Shown: positions 47,606-56,627, counted from the stretch's first letter. The stretch is DNA of 64,000 bases from Microbacterium oxydans (GCF_000956525.1 NZ_JYIW01000025.1:248001-312000); one strand, 5' to 3'. A program made the numbers and translations. The notes: generated by a model not told the origin, from the letters alone.

Positions 47606-47684
47606 GGCAGGCCCCTCTCGGGATGTCCGGTTCCCCAACCGATTCCCGAGAGGGTGCTCACCACAAGGGACGTGGTGGTCTGCC
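47606..47684. ncRNA. Candidate structured RNA (three-way junction)
   Basis: The region can fold as a closed junction: outer helix GGCAG (47606-47610) with CTGCC (47680-47684); arm 1 CCCTCTCGGGA (47613-47623) with TCCCGAGAGGG (47644-47654), extended by CGGTT/AACCG around a CCCC loop (47628-47641); arm 2 CACCAC (47659-47664) with GTGGTG (47672-47677). All helices are perfect. The strand is undetermined, since both strands fold. It could be a small RNA or simply ispE's terminator region. Confidence 0.35.
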
Positions 47685-47730
47685 TCACTTCGTGGTTCCG
47701 CGCCCCAGACGCATCCCCGTGTAGCCCCAG

Positions 47731-48420
47731 CTACGCCTCAGAGACTAGCGCCATTTTTCTTGTCCCCCAAATGGGGGACAAAGAAATCTGCTGAGAGTTC
47801 GCTGTGCGTCGCGATTCAGGTGCCTCGGCGAAGCTGCGGACGTGCGTTTCGAGCAGGTGCACCCATGACAGGATCGCGGTGAAGCCGATCGCCTCGAACA
47901 CGGTGAGGTTGATGAGACCGAAGCTCATCGCCCCGAGACTGAGCACCAGTGCGCTGCCGGTGATGATGGCGAGCACGCTCAGCAGCCGCGACAGGGAGCG
48001 GAGATAGATGCGGTGCGCGATCAGCAGGGACAGGAACGAGACGATCATCCCGTTCGACGAGATGTCATGCGCGAGCTTGTCGACCGAGAGCGGGAAGACG
48101 CCGATACCGGCCAGGCTGAGACCGAGCGTGACGCCGAAGAACGGGATCACCCGTGCCGCACGACGCTGCTCTTTCGTGGCGATCAGCGGCGACCGCAGGA
48201 ACCAGATGCGCATCATGACGCCGCCTGACGCGATCGAGACGCCGCCCATGATGGCCCCGCCGTTGAACAGCATCGCCGAGAAGTCGCCGGTCATGCCGAG
48301 GCGGCTGAAGTACAGCTCCCACCACTCGGGTTCGGTCGTCGTCAGGGTCGCTGCGATGATGCCGGCCAGCAGCAGAAGTGCGCCGGTAAGGGTGAGTGAG
48401 GTTCGCTTCGCGGAGCTCAT
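47731..48420 (-). CDS. DUF998-like six-helix membrane protein
   Basis: 229 residues with about six hydrophobic helices. DUF998-type features: TEPEWWELYFSRLGMTGDFSAMLFNGGAIMGG and the FPLSVDKLAHDISS segment, where a conserved His-containing loop lies between helices. ATG 48420 is favoured because AGGAAC stands upstream; ATGs at 48438 and 48492 are alternatives. The last 20 codons contain an odd perfect palindrome (47760-47781), suggesting that the C terminus was extended by inserted DNA. Function unknown. Confidence 0.7.
   Translation of the reverse strand: MSSAKRTSLTLTGALLLLAGIIAATLTTTEPEWWELYFSRLGMTGDFSAMLFNGGAIMGGVSIASGGVMMRIWFLRSPLIATKEQRRAARVIPFFGVTLGLSLAGIGVFPLSVDKLAHDISSNGMIVSFLSLLIAHRIYLRSLSRLLSVLAIITGSALVLSLGAMSFGLINLTVFEAIGFTAILSWVHLLETHVRSFAEAPESRRTANSQQISLSPIWGTRKMALVSEA
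47760..47781. repeat. 22-bp hairpin palindrome in the 3' end of the DUF998 gene
   Basis: TTGTCCCCC - AAAT - GGGGGACAA: perfect 9-bp arms, preceded on the plus strand by TTTTTC. The base composition differs from the surrounding coding DNA. It may be a terminator for ispE-side transcription or an insertion-element end; no transposase is nearby. Confidence 0.5.
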
Positions 48421-48671
48421 GGCTGTTCCTGTCGCCATACGCTCGACGGCAGGCCAGGACGAAGTTGAGTCCTTCCTCAGGCGAGCGTTCATCGGGTGCA
48501 GGGTCGGAGACGCCCCGCTGGGTGAACTCAGTCTAGCGATAAGTTCCGGGTCGCACCGGATTTCTCTTTTCGATGGACGGTCCACGGCCGCCCTCCTCGA
48601 TGCCCATGCGTGCCGCTGCGTCGGCGGAACGGTGTGCGGGAACGCGGCGCTGAGTACATAATGATGTGGGG

Positions 48672-48687
48672 ATGTGACCGTGCACAT
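48672..48687. promoter_or_regulatory. LacI operator upstream of its own gene
   Basis: ATGTGACCGTGCACAT, a near-palindrome just before the ribosome site of lacI (48705). Its reverse complement matches the operator at 49779-49794 at 15 of 16 positions, which supports autoregulation by the LacI protein encoded between them. Confidence 0.75.
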
Positions 48688-48704
48688 GCAGCAAGGAGGC
48701 CGTG

Positions 48705-49718
48705 ATGTCGAACGGCTCTGAGCGTGCCCGCCTGCCGAGCATCCGTGATGTCGCCCGTCTGGCGGGTGTCTCCCACCAGACCGTCTCGCGGGTGCTGAAC
48801 GATCACCCCAGTATCCGGCCGGAGACCAAGGCCAAGGTCCTCGATGCGATCTCGGTGCTGGACTATCGCCCGAACCTCGCCGCGAGAGCACTGGTGACGA
48901 GCAAATCGAACATGCTCGGCATCCTGTCGGCGACGATCGGCGAGTTCGGACCGACCTCGTCGATCGCGAGCATCGAGAACGCGGCGCGCGAGGAGGGGTA
49001 CTCGGTCTCCACCCTGAACCTCTCTGACACCACGCCGGAGGCGATCGGCAATGCCGTGCGTCAGCTCGGCCGAGAGCAAGTCGACGGCATCATCGTGCTC
49101 GCACCGCAGGTGCGCGTCTTCCATGTCCTGCGCGGCATGGATGTGTCGATCCCCTTCGTGACGCTGCAGACGGCGTCCGGTTCCGACGGCGTGAGCCTCT
49201 CGGCCGATCAGGTCGCAGGCGCTCGTGCTGCCACGGAGCACCTCATCAGCCTCGGCCACACCGACATCGTCCATCTCGCCGGTCCCCAGGACTGGATCGA
49301 GGCGGAGTCCCGGATGCGCGGGTATCTCGACGCGTTGCGTGAGGCGGATCTGCCGACATTCCCGCCGATCCGCGGCGACTGGACCGCTGACTTCGGGTTC
49401 TTCGCCGGCCAGGAGTTGGCGCGCCGCCGCGACTTCACCGCGGTGTTCGCGGCGAACGACCTCATGGCGATCGGGCTGCTGCACGGGTTCCGCTCCGCCG
49501 GGGTGCGCGTGCCGGATGACATCAGCGTCGTCGGCTTCGACGATGTGCCCGTCGCCGCACACGTGGCCCCGACGCTCACCACCGTGCACCAGGAGTTCCC
49601 GGAACTCGGACGTCGCGCCGTCAAGATCCTGCTCGCGCAGATCCGCGGCGAGCAGGTGCCGACGTTTGGTCCACTGCAGACAACACTGCGCCTGCGCGAG
49701 TCGTCCGGATCACGGTAA
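48705..49718 (+). CDS. LacI-family transcriptional regulator of the sugar ABC operon
   Basis: 337 residues. DNA-binding domain SIRDVARLAGVSHQTVSRVLND near 11-32, hinge NLAARALVTSKSN, and an effector domain with VSLSADQVAGARAATEHL and DDISVVGFDDVPVAAHV. ATG 48705 was chosen over GTG 48702 because AAGGAGG (48693-48699) gives correct spacing. It is directly upstream of mmsA-mmsB-chvE and flanked by twin operators. Confidence 0.93.
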   Translation: MSNGSERARLPSIRDVARLAGVSHQTVSRVLNDHPSIRPETKAKVLDAISVLDYRPNLAARALVTSKSNMLGILSATIGEFGPTSSIASIENAAREEGYSVSTLNLSDTTPEAIGNAVRQLGREQVDGIIVLAPQVRVFHVLRGMDVSIPFVTLQTASGSDGVSLSADQVAGARAATEHLISLGHTDIVHLAGPQDWIEAESRMRGYLDALREADLPTFPPIRGDWTADFGFFAGQELARRRDFTAVFAANDLMAIGLLHGFRSAGVRVPDDISVVGFDDVPVAAHVAPTLTTVHQEFPELGRRAVKILLAQIRGEQVPTFGPLQTTLRLRESSGSR

Positions 49719-49741
49719 CGACACAAAATCTCCGTCCGGAC

Positions 49742-49770
49742 TTGACACCGTCTCGTCATCATTGGACGAT
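49742..49770 (+). promoter_or_regulatory. Promoter of mmsAB-chvE
   Basis: -35 TTGACA (49742-49747), a 17-nt spacer and a weak -10 GACGAT (49765-49770). The expected start point falls at the operator 49779-49794. An additional inverted repeat ATTGGA-N8-TCCAAT spans 49761-49780. Confidence 0.6.
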
Positions 49771-49778
49771 GTAATCCA

Positions 49779-49794
49779 ATGTGAACGGTCACAT
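49779..49794. promoter_or_regulatory. LacI operator upstream of mmsA
   Basis: ATGTGA-ACGG-TCACAT, a nearly perfect palindrome placed at the probable transcription start. It is the second copy of the site at 48672-48687. Confidence 0.78.
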
Positions 49795-49825
49795 CGAAGG
49801 TGACCGCACGTCGCGAGGAAGATCC

Positions 49826-51394
49826 GTGAGCACCACAGCAACGTTGCCGACTGTTTCAGGCCCGATCTTGGAGATGCGCAGCATCACCAAGGAGTTCCCG
49901 GGGGTGAAGGCTCTCTCTGACGTCTCCATCACCGTTCGGACTGGCGAGATCCACGCCATCTGCGGCGAGAACGGCGCCGGCAAGTCCACCCTGATGAAGG
50001 TCCTGTCCGGCGTGTACCCCTACGGGTCGTACGAGGGCGAGATCCTGTTGTACGGCGAGGAGCAGCGCTACCGCGACATCGCGGCCAGCGAGGCCGCCGG
50101 CATCGTCATCATCCACCAGGAGCTGGCGCTCATCCCCGAGCTCTCGGTCACCGAGAACATCTTCCTCGGCAACGAGATCCGCCGATTCGGCCGCATCGAC
50201 TGGCAGGCGCAGAAGCAGCGCACGATCGAGCTGCTCGCCCGTGTCGGCCTGAGCGAGGACCCCGACGTGCAGGTGAAGACGCTCGGTGTCGGCAAGCAGC
50301 AGCTGATCGAGATCGCGAAGGCCCTGAACAAGGACGTCAAGCTCCTGATCCTCGACGAGCCGACCGCCGCGCTCAACGAGAACGACTCGCAGCACCTGCT
50401 CGACCTCATCCTGGGGCTGAAGGCCAAGGGCATCGCGTCGATCATCATCAGCCACAAGCTCAACGAGATCGAGCAGATCGCCGACGAGATCACGATCATC
50501 CGCGACGGTCGCACGGTCGAGACGCTCGACATCTCGCGTGGCGAGATCAACGAGGACCGCATCATCCGCGGCATGGTCGGTCGCTCGCTCGAGAGCCGCT
50601 ACCCCGACCGCACGCCGGAGATCGGCGAGGTCTTCTTCGAGGTCAAGGACTGGTGGGTGCAGCATCCCACCGTCACCGAGCGCATGGTCGTGAAGGGTTC
50701 GAGCCTGAACGTCCGTCGCGGCGAGGTCGTCGGCATCGCTGGCCTCATGGGCGCCGGGCGCACCGAGTTCGCGATGAGCATGTTCGGTCGCTCCTACGGC
50801 ACGTTCCTGTCGGGCACGATGATCAAGGACGGCCAGGAGATCGCGCTCCCCGACGTCGCCGCCGCGATCAAGCACGGACTCGCCTATGTGAGCGAGGACC
50901 GCAAGGTGCTCGGACTCAACCTGCTCGACACCATCAAGCGCGCCACCGTCTCTGCGAAGCTCTCCAAGATCGCCCGCCGCGGTGTCGTCGATCCGCGTGC
51001 CGAGTACGCGATCGCTGATCAGTACCGCAAGGCCCTGCGCATCAAGACGCCCTCGGTCGAAGAGGGCGTCGGCAAGCTGTCGGGCGGCAATCAGCAGAAG
51101 GTCGTCCTGGCGAAGTGGATGTTCACCGATCCGGACCTGCTGATCCTCGACGAGCCCACCCGCGGCATCGACGTGGGCGCGAAGTACGAGATCTACGCGA
51201 TCATCAACGAGCTCGCGTCGCAGGGCAAGGGCGTCATCGTCATCTCGAGTGAGCTGCCTGAACTCCTCGGCATCTCCGACCGCATCTACACCGTCTTCGA
51301 AGGTCGGGTCACCGACTGCATCCCGGCCGACCAGGCGACACCCGAGGCACTCATGCGCAGCATGACCTCCGCGACTCAGAAAGCATCCGCATGA
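49826..51394 (+). CDS. mmsA: Multiple-monosaccharide ABC importer ATPase (MmsA/XylG-like)
   Basis: 522 residues, two ATPase domains. First: Walker [10 protein letters not shown] (47-55), [15 protein letters not shown], Walker [14 protein letters not shown]. Second: P-loop GLMGAGRTE, lacking the lysine as usual for sugar-type (RbsA/AraG/XylG) second domains; signature [38 protein letters not shown] 49826 is chosen for the GAGGAAG upstream; the longer reading from 49781 would begin inside the operator. Overlaps mmsB by ATGA. Partner of chvE. Confidence 0.93.
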   Translation: MSTTATLPTVSGPILEMRSITKEFPGVKALSDVSITVRTGEIHAICGENGAGKSTLMKVLSGVYPYGSYEGEILLYGEEQRYRDIAASEAAGIVIIHQELALIPELSVTENIFLGNEIRRFGRIDWQAQKQRTIELLARVGLSEDPDVQVKTLGVGKQQLIEIAKALNKDVKLLILDEPTAALNENDSQHLLDLILGLKAKGIASIIISHKLNEIEQIADEITIIRDGRTVETLDISRGEINEDRIIRGMVGRSLESRYPDRTPEIGEVFFEVKDWWVQHPTVTERMVVKGSSLNVRRGEVVGIAGLMGAGRTEFAMSMFGRSYGTFLSGTMIKDGQEIALPDVAAAIKHGLAYVSEDRKVLGLNLLDTIKRATVSAKLSKIARRGVVDPRAEYAIADQYRKALRIKTPSVEEGVGKLSGGNQQKVVLAKWMFTDPDLLILDEPTRGIDVGAKYEIYAIINELASQGKGVIVISSELPELLGISDRIYTVFEGRVTDCIPADQATPEALMRSMTSATQKASA

Positions 51395-52758
51395 CCACTG
51401 AATCGACCACCGCGAAGCGCGGGTTCCACTTCAAGGACATCACGAAGATGTTCGGCGGTGGGCAGTCCACGCTCCGTCAGTTCGGCATCCTCGGCAGCCT
51501 CGTCGCGATCCTCGTCGTGTTCCAGCTGTTGACGTTCATCTTCAAGGGCCAGGGACTCACGCTGTCCTCCGGAAACCTGATCAACGTCGTCAACCAGTAC
51601 TCGTACATCCTGATCCTCGCGATCGGCATGGTGATGGTCATCATCATGGGCCACATCGACCTGTCGGTCGGATCCGTCGCCGCGTTCACCGGCATCATCG
51701 TCGCGAAGGCGATGGCGGACTGGAACCTCCCTTGGCCGCTCGCGATCGTGCTCGGCCTCGGCGTCGGCGTGCTGGTCGGCGCGTGGCAGGGCTTCTGGGT
51801 GGCCTATGTCGGGGTGCCTGCGTTCATCGTGACGCTGGCCGGCATGCTCTTCTTCCGAGGGGCGAACCAGTGGGTCGGCGACTCGCAGTCCATCCCGGTC
51901 CCCGACGGCTTCAAGATCATCGGTGCCGGTTACCTGCCCGAGATCGCACTGCCGCTGCCGTTCAACATCCCCACCATGCTGCTGGCGCTCGCCGGTGTCG
52001 CCTGGATCGTGATCTCGGAGATCCGTACCCGTCGGGCGCAGCGCAAGATGGGCTCCGACATGGCGCCCGGCTGGGTGAGCATCCTCAAGGTCGTGCTGAT
52101 CTCGGTCGTCATCCTGATCGCCGGCTGGCTGTTCGCGACCGGGCGTGAGGGAACCAGCTTCCCGATCTCCGGCGTGATCCTGCTGCTGCTCGTCATCCTC
52201 TACACCTTCATCACCAGCAACACCGTGTTCGGTCGTCACATCTACGCCGTCGGTGGCAACCGCCAGGCCGCGCGCCTCTCGGGTGTGAAGGACCGCTGGG
52301 TCGACTTCTTCGTCATGATGAACATGTCGGTGCTCGCGGCTCTCGCCGGCATGATCTACGTCTCCCGCGCCACGGCCTCCGGTCCGCAGGACGGCAACGG
52401 CTGGGAGCTCGACGCGATCGCCTCGGTCTTCATCGGTGGAGCCGCGGTCTCCGGTGGTATCGGAACGGTCATCGGATCGATCATCGGTGGTCTCGTGATG
52501 GCGTTCCTCAACAACGGACTCGCGCTGCTCGGCGCCGGTGCCGACGTGGTCTCCATGATCAAGGGCCTCGTGCTCCTGATCGCGGTCGGCGTCGACGTCT
52601 GGAACAAGCAGCAGGGTCGCCCCTCGATCATCGGGTTCATGACGCGCCGGTTCGGCCGCAAGGAAGACCCGGCACTCGAGACCTTCGACCCGAAGGCGAA
52701 CTACCCCACAGGTCAGAAGTACGAAGCCCCCGCCGTCGACGAGACGCGCGGAAAGTAG
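51391..52758 (+). CDS. mmsB: Multiple-monosaccharide ABC importer permease (MmsB/XylH-like)
   Basis: 455 residues with about ten membrane helices. The family motif [37 protein letters not shown] and [17 protein letters not shown] segments identify the BPD_transp_2 sugar permease group. A longer cytosolic N terminus ([13 protein letters not shown]) and the central loop with [14 protein letters not shown] are typical of the XylH/MmsB subset. Confidence 0.93.
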   Translation: MTTESTTAKRGFHFKDITKMFGGGQSTLRQFGILGSLVAILVVFQLLTFIFKGQGLTLSSGNLINVVNQYSYILILAIGMVMVIIMGHIDLSVGSVAAFTGIIVAKAMADWNLPWPLAIVLGLGVGVLVGAWQGFWVAYVGVPAFIVTLAGMLFFRGANQWVGDSQSIPVPDGFKIIGAGYLPEIALPLPFNIPTMLLALAGVAWIVISEIRTRRAQRKMGSDMAPGWVSILKVVLISVVILIAGWLFATGREGTSFPISGVILLLLVILYTFITSNTVFGRHIYAVGGNRQAARLSGVKDRWVDFFVMMNMSVLAALAGMIYVSRATASGPQDGNGWELDAIASVFIGGAAVSGGIGTVIGSIIGGLVMAFLNNGLALLGAGADVVSMIKGLVLLIAVGVDVWNKQQGRPSIIGFMTRRFGRKEDPALETFDPKANYPTGQKYEAPAVDETRGK

Positions 52759-52814
52759 GGGTCGAGTCGCGTGCCCGCGTGACAAGACCTTCACACACCA
52801 GAGAAAGAGATCAC

Positions 52815-53933
52815 ATGAAGAAGATTCTTCTGACGGCGACAGCGCTTGTCGCCGTGAGCGCATTCGCTCTCACCGGCTGCTCCTCGGAGCGTGGCGGAGA
52901 CACCGGCACCGGTGCCGGCGAGGAGACCGCGAAGGGCTTCGCCGCCGACGCCACGATCGGTGTCGCACTGCCGGACAAGACCTCGGAGAACTGGGTCCTC
53001 GCGGGCCAGCTGTTCACCGATGGTCTCGAGAAGGCCGGGTTCAAGGCGGACGTGCAGTACGCGCCGGCCAGCAACACGGTCGCCGAGCAGCAGAACCAGA
53101 TCCAGGCCATGGTCACCGGTGGCGCGAAGGTCATCATCATCGGCGCGAAGGACGGCAAGCAGCTGTCCACGCAGGTCGAGGCCGCTCGTGACGCAGGCGT
53201 CACGGTCATCGCGTACGACCGTCTGATCGAGAACACCGAGGCCGTGGACTACTACGTGGCCTTCGACAACTTCAAGGTCGGTCAGCTGCAGGGTCAGGCT
53301 CTGCTCGACGGTCTCGCCGAGCGTGCAGGTCACGAGGCTCCGTACAACATCGAGCTGTTCTCCGGTTCGCCGGATGACGCCAACGCTCCGGTGTTCTTCA
53401 ACGGTGCGATGGACGTGCTCCAGCCGAAGATCGACGACGGCACGCTGAAGGTCGTGTCGGGCCAGACCGAGATCGCTCAGACGGCGACCGAGGGCTGGAA
53501 GCCGGAGAACGCGCAGCGCCGTATGGACTCGCTGCTCACCTCGTCGTACGGTTCCGAGACGCTCGACGGCGTCCTGTCCCCGAACGACACCCTCGCCCGC
53601 GCCATCATCACCTCGGTGCAGCAGGCCGGCAAGCCGGTTCCGGTCGTCACGGGTCAGGACTCCGAGGTCGAGTCCGTCAAGTCGATCATGGAGGGCATCC
53701 AGTACTCCACGATCAACAAGGACACCACGCTCCTCGTCGAGCAGTCGATCAAGATGGTCGGCCAGCTCCAGAAGGGCGAAGAGGTCGACGTCAACGACAC
53801 CGACCAGTACGACAACGGCAAGAAGGTCGTCCCGGCCTACCTGCTCGACCCGATCATCGTCACGAAGGCGAACGCGGCCGAGGCATACGCCAACGTCCCG
53901 AGCCTCCTCGAGATCGTGAAGTCGTACCAGTAA
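52815..53933 (+). CDS. chvE: Sugar-binding lipoprotein (ChvE-like)
   Basis: 372 residues. Lipobox LTGC with C22; type I periplasmic-binding fold of the ChvE multiple-sugar family (IGVALPDKTSENWVLAGQLF; DAGVTVIAYDRLIENTEAVDYYVAFDN; LSPNDTLARAIITSVQQAG). It binds xylose, glucose or related monosaccharides. It starts 56 bp after mmsB with GAGAAAGAG as ribosome site. A hairpin follows the stop. Confidence 0.92.
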   Translation: MKKILLTATALVAVSAFALTGCSSERGGDTGTGAGEETAKGFAADATIGVALPDKTSENWVLAGQLFTDGLEKAGFKADVQYAPASNTVAEQQNQIQAMVTGGAKVIIIGAKDGKQLSTQVEAARDAGVTVIAYDRLIENTEAVDYYVAFDNFKVGQLQGQALLDGLAERAGHEAPYNIELFSGSPDDANAPVFFNGAMDVLQPKIDDGTLKVVSGQTEIAQTATEGWKPENAQRRMDSLLTSSYGSETLDGVLSPNDTLARAIITSVQQAGKPVPVVTGQDSEVESVKSIMEGIQYSTINKDTTLLVEQSIKMVGQLQKGEEVDVNDTDQYDNGKKVVPAYLLDPIIVTKANAAEAYANVPSLLEIVKSYQ

Positions 53934-53970
53934 TCAGTGCATGACCCGCGAGGCCTGTGCTTCGCGGAGG

Positions 53971-54006
53971 ACGAGCCGTCCGGACCACGTGTCCCGGGCG
54001 GCTCGT
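53971..54006 (+). terminator. Terminator of the mmsAB-chvE operon
   Basis: 13-bp stem ACGAGCCGTCCGG (53971-53983) / CCGGGCGGCTCGT (53994-54006) with one G-T pair and a 10-nt loop, followed by TCGTGTTTC. It also sits at the 3' end of the convergent gene. Confidence 0.8.
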
Positions 54007-54013
54007 TCGTGTT

Positions 54014-54940
54014 TCACCCCCAGAGCGGGTCGTCGGGGTGCGGGGAGTCCGTGCCGTCCGCGTCGGTCATGATGCGCGCAACGCCGATCCACGACGTCAG
54101 CGGCGCCTCGTGGAGGATGTGCGGGGGCGCTGGGCCGAAGGCGCCGGGGGTCGTGACGGCATCCAGCGGCTGGTCGCTCGCGAAGATGACGACGTTGCCG
54201 AGGGGGCCATCCTCATCGCTCGGGTCTGCTGCGAGGACGACGGCGACGTGGGCGAACACGGAGCGCAGGGTCGCCGCCTGTCGCCGTGCGTACTCGAACG
54301 GATGCCCGTCGAGCAGGTTCACTGCGACGACTCCCGCGCCGGCTGAGCGTGCGGCCACTCGGCGGTAGAACTCCTGGCTGGCCACGCGATGCCGGATGAT
54401 CGCGGCATCCCACAGGTCGACCACCGTGAAGGCTGCGTTCACCCAGTCGGTGGGGACCGCGGTGGGAGCCGTCTCTCGGGCGGCACTATCCGGGGCGGGC
54501 CCGGAGAGCGCGGGGGATGAATCCTCGTTCGGGAGCGCTGCGTCTGCGACCGTCCGAGCATCGCCGAAGATGACGCGGACGTCAGAGCCGGAAGGCAGGG
54601 GGAGTGCCGCGACCACCGCGTCGTAGAGCGCCGGTTCGAACTCGACCACGAGCTGCGGTGATCCGGCTCGCGTGGCCTCGACGTAGCGCGCGAGCGTGAG
54701 TGCGCCGGCTCCCAGGTGCACGGTGAACAGTGGGGCGCCGGGCTCAGCGGCGGCATCCATCGCTCGGGCGATGTGCTGGGTGTACCCATACTCGAGCGCG
54801 GTGGGCTCGGTCATCGAGACGACGGACTGCGCAATGCCGTCGGCGCTGAGCGTGTAGCGACCGTGTCGCCGTCTCGACTGCACCAGCTTCGCCGTCCGAT
54901 CAGCGAGTGGGAGCGAGAAGACGCGGCGATTCCAGAGCAC
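54014..54940 (-). CDS. Spermidine-synthase-like (class I methyltransferase fold) protein
   Basis: 308 residues. TVHLGAGALTLARYVEAT is the SAM/dcSAM-binding loop, VVEFEPALYDAV the acidic strand, and VIFGDARTVADAAL plus VVDLWDAAI follow in the order of polyamine aminopropyltransferases. Actinobacterial members of this type are often annotated as spermidine synthases, but the catalytic DxxD pattern is not conserved, so polyamine synthesis is unproven. The C-terminal third has Pro/Ser-rich insertions. GTG 54940 follows TACACT by 6 nt (leaderless). Confidence 0.75.
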   Translation of the reverse strand: MLWNRRVFSLPLADRTAKLVQSRRRHGRYTLSADGIAQSVVSMTEPTALEYGYTQHIARAMDAAAEPGAPLFTVHLGAGALTLARYVEATRAGSPQLVVEFEPALYDAVVAALPLPSGSDVRVIFGDARTVADAALPNEDSSPALSGPAPDSAARETAPTAVPTDWVNAAFTVVDLWDAAIIRHRVASQEFYRRVAARSAGAGVVAVNLLDGHPFEYARRQAATLRSVFAHVAVVLAADPSDEDGPLGNVVIFASDQPLDAVTTPGAFGPAPPHILHEAPLTSWIGVARIMTDADGTDSPHPDDPLWG

Positions 54941-55011
54941 TCGTCGAGTGTAGGTCGAACGACGTGCACGGGGAGGCTGCCAGGTGTGCGGACCCCGTCC
55001 GTCGTGGGCGT

Positions 55012-55053
55012 GGGCTGTGGGCTGTGGGCTGTGGGTCGTGGGGTGTGGGTTGT
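55012..55053. repeat. Six tandem heptamers
   Basis: GGGCTGT three times, then GGGTCGT, GGGGTGT and GGGTTGT, without spacers, ending 6 bp from the HNH gene's stop codon. A slipped-strand microsatellite in the 119-bp gap upstream of the spermidine-synthase-like gene. Confidence 0.9.
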
Positions 55054-55059
55054 GCGTGC

Positions 55060-56598
55060 TCAGAACGGTGCGAGTGTCGATGCGGATGTGTCGGACCCGG
55101 TCGGGTCGGCCTCGGTCGGGTCGGATCTGTTCGTGTCTGACGCAGTCGTGTCGGACCTGTTCGTATCGGACCCGTTCGTGTCGGACCCGGTCGGTGTGAA
55201 ACGCACAGTGTTCTGGCGCGGTGGGCGGTCGACGTACACGCTGCCCGTCGGACTCCGCCACTCCAGGACGCCGCCCGCCGCCTGCACCACCTGCCAGGGG
55301 GAATGGTGTTTCATCATGTGATGCCGCCGACAGAAGTGGGCGAGGTTGTCGTCGCACGTGGGTCCGCCCTCGGCCGTCGCATGGTTGTGGTCGATGTCGC
55401 ATTTGCGCGCGGCGAGCCCACACGTCGGGAATCGGCACCGCTGGTCGCGTGCGCGCAGATGCCGTTTCAGCTGATCGCCCGGTCGATAGCGGTCGACGGC
55501 GAGCAGCGCTCCGCTGATCGGATGGGTCAGCACCCGGTCCCACCCTGACGCAGCCCCGGCGATCGTCCTGGCGGTCCCGACATCGACCGGGCATTGCCCG
55601 TCGAGTTCAGCCGGGGGCGGGTCGTCTCGGCCGCAGCCACCGCCGATCAGTGTCAGGACCGGCACGGTCACCTCCACGCGAGCGTGAATCGCGCCGAGGA
55701 GTGCGTCTTCCGAGTCGTGGCCCGTGGGTGCGCCGGTGAGGACGAGGTCGGCGACCAGGTCTGCCCGAAGCTGGTCGACAGTGCGCTCGTCCGTGGGTTC
55801 GACGGTGCGCTCGTCCGCGGGGTCGACGGTGCGCTCGTCCGCGGGGTCGACGGTGCGCTCGTCCGCGGGCTCGGAGCTGTGGTCGTGGGCGCTGGCATCC
55901 GCATCCTCGCCGTTCTGTTCGTTCGACCCCTGTGCCTTCGTCCTGCGCTTGCTCTCCTCACGAACGCGATGCGCCATCTGCGACAGACGGTCGTACATCC
56001 CGTGAATGAGTGTCGAGGGGCCGTGCACGCCGAGCTCGGACATTCCATCGTCGAGGTCCTTCACCCAGACGCGTCGCTGCTCCCTGGCGTCGCGATGCCG
56101 CTCCGTCAGGGAGCGCGACTGGTACTGCTCGGCGATCCTGCGCGCATCGCGCCGCAGTCGGTTGGGCGACTCGACCTCCGCGACCGCCAGCACCTCGACC
56201 GCGTAGGCAGCCCGATCGCGGGAATCATCGAGCTGCGACCCTGCGTCGACGATGACTCGCGCATGCGCTGCCGTGATGCGACCGGCGCCCTGTGCAGCCC
56301 ACACCTGCGGCAGGTCTTTCACGAGACGCGACGCAGCCGCCATCCGGTGCTCGATCGTGCGATCACTCACACGCTGCGCCGCACCGATCTCGGCGGCCAC
56401 CGCACGCATCGCCATGTCGCCGTAATCGGGATGCTCGGCACCCTGTGCGATGTCGATCGCCAGCTGCGAGGCCATCGCGAGCATGCCGTCTCGAACCGCC
56501 TGCATGCCGCTGATCGTCTCTTCCGCAGCCTGCAACCCGGACACCAAATCGGCGAGCATCGCCATCTGGGAGTCGGTTGCGTCGAGCAGTGCGGTCAT
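55060..56598 (-). CDS. DUF222-HNH endonuclease-like protein (13E12 repeat family)
   Basis: 512 residues. The N-terminal DUF222 helical domain (about 1-190, AERTIEHRMAAASRLVKDLP region) precedes a C-terminal HNH nuclease module with CRFPTCG, DIDHNHATAEGG (near 400) and NLAHFCRRHHMMKH. Between them four 8-residue PADERTVD repeats form a linker, and the tail after the HNH is a run of SDTN/SDP repeats. ATG 56598 is preferred; GTG 56604 is alternative. A near-consensus LexA box lies 30 bp upstream. These genes are multicopy in many actinobacteria; their role in DNA repair or mobility is unresolved. Confidence 0.9.
   Translation of the reverse strand: MTALLDATDSQMAMLADLVSGLQAAEETISGMQAVRDGMLAMASQLAIDIAQGAEHPDYGDMAMRAVAAEIGAAQRVSDRTIEHRMAAASRLVKDLPQVWAAQGAGRITAAHARVIVDAGSQLDDSRDRAAYAVEVLAVAEVESPNRLRRDARRIAEQYQSRSLTERHRDAREQRRVWVKDLDDGMSELGVHGPSTLIHGMYDRLSQMAHRVREESKRRTKAQGSNEQNGEDADASAHDHSSEPADERTVDPADERTVDPADERTVEPTDERTVDQLRADLVADLVLTGAPTGHDSEDALLGAIHARVEVTVPVLTLIGGGCGRDDPPPAELDGQCPVDVGTARTIAGAASGWDRVLTHPISGALLAVDRYRPGDQLKRHLRARDQRCRFPTCGLAARKCDIDHNHATAEGGPTCDDNLAHFCRRHHMMKHHSPWQVVQAAGGVLEWRSPTGSVYVDRPPRQNTVRFTPTGSDTNGSDTNRSDTTASDTNRSDPTEADPTGSDTSASTLAPF
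55777..55872 (-). repeat. Four 24-bp in-frame tandem repeats inside the HNH gene
   Basis: Unit of 24 bp = 8 codons (PADERTVD on the coding strand). The three copies at 55801-55872 are almost identical; the copy at 55777-55800 has diverged. Its length keeps the frame, so copy number can vary without breaking the protein. Confidence 0.92.
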
Positions 56599-56627
56599 GA
56601 ACACAGTCCATCACCGGCCACCGACAT

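Noticed and set aside
47606..47684. tRNA gene
   Set aside because: No 7-bp acceptor stem or GG-TTC-A-A/N-CC T-arm; arm lengths do not fit a cloverleaf.
50701..50780. Loss of function in the second ATPase domain of mmsA
   Set aside because: The P-loop lacks its lysine, but this is normal for the second domain of RbsA/AraG/XylG-type sugar ATPases.
55777..55872. Possible CRISPR array
   Set aside because: The repeats are directly adjacent with no spacers, are in frame in a protein gene, and have no cas genes nearby.
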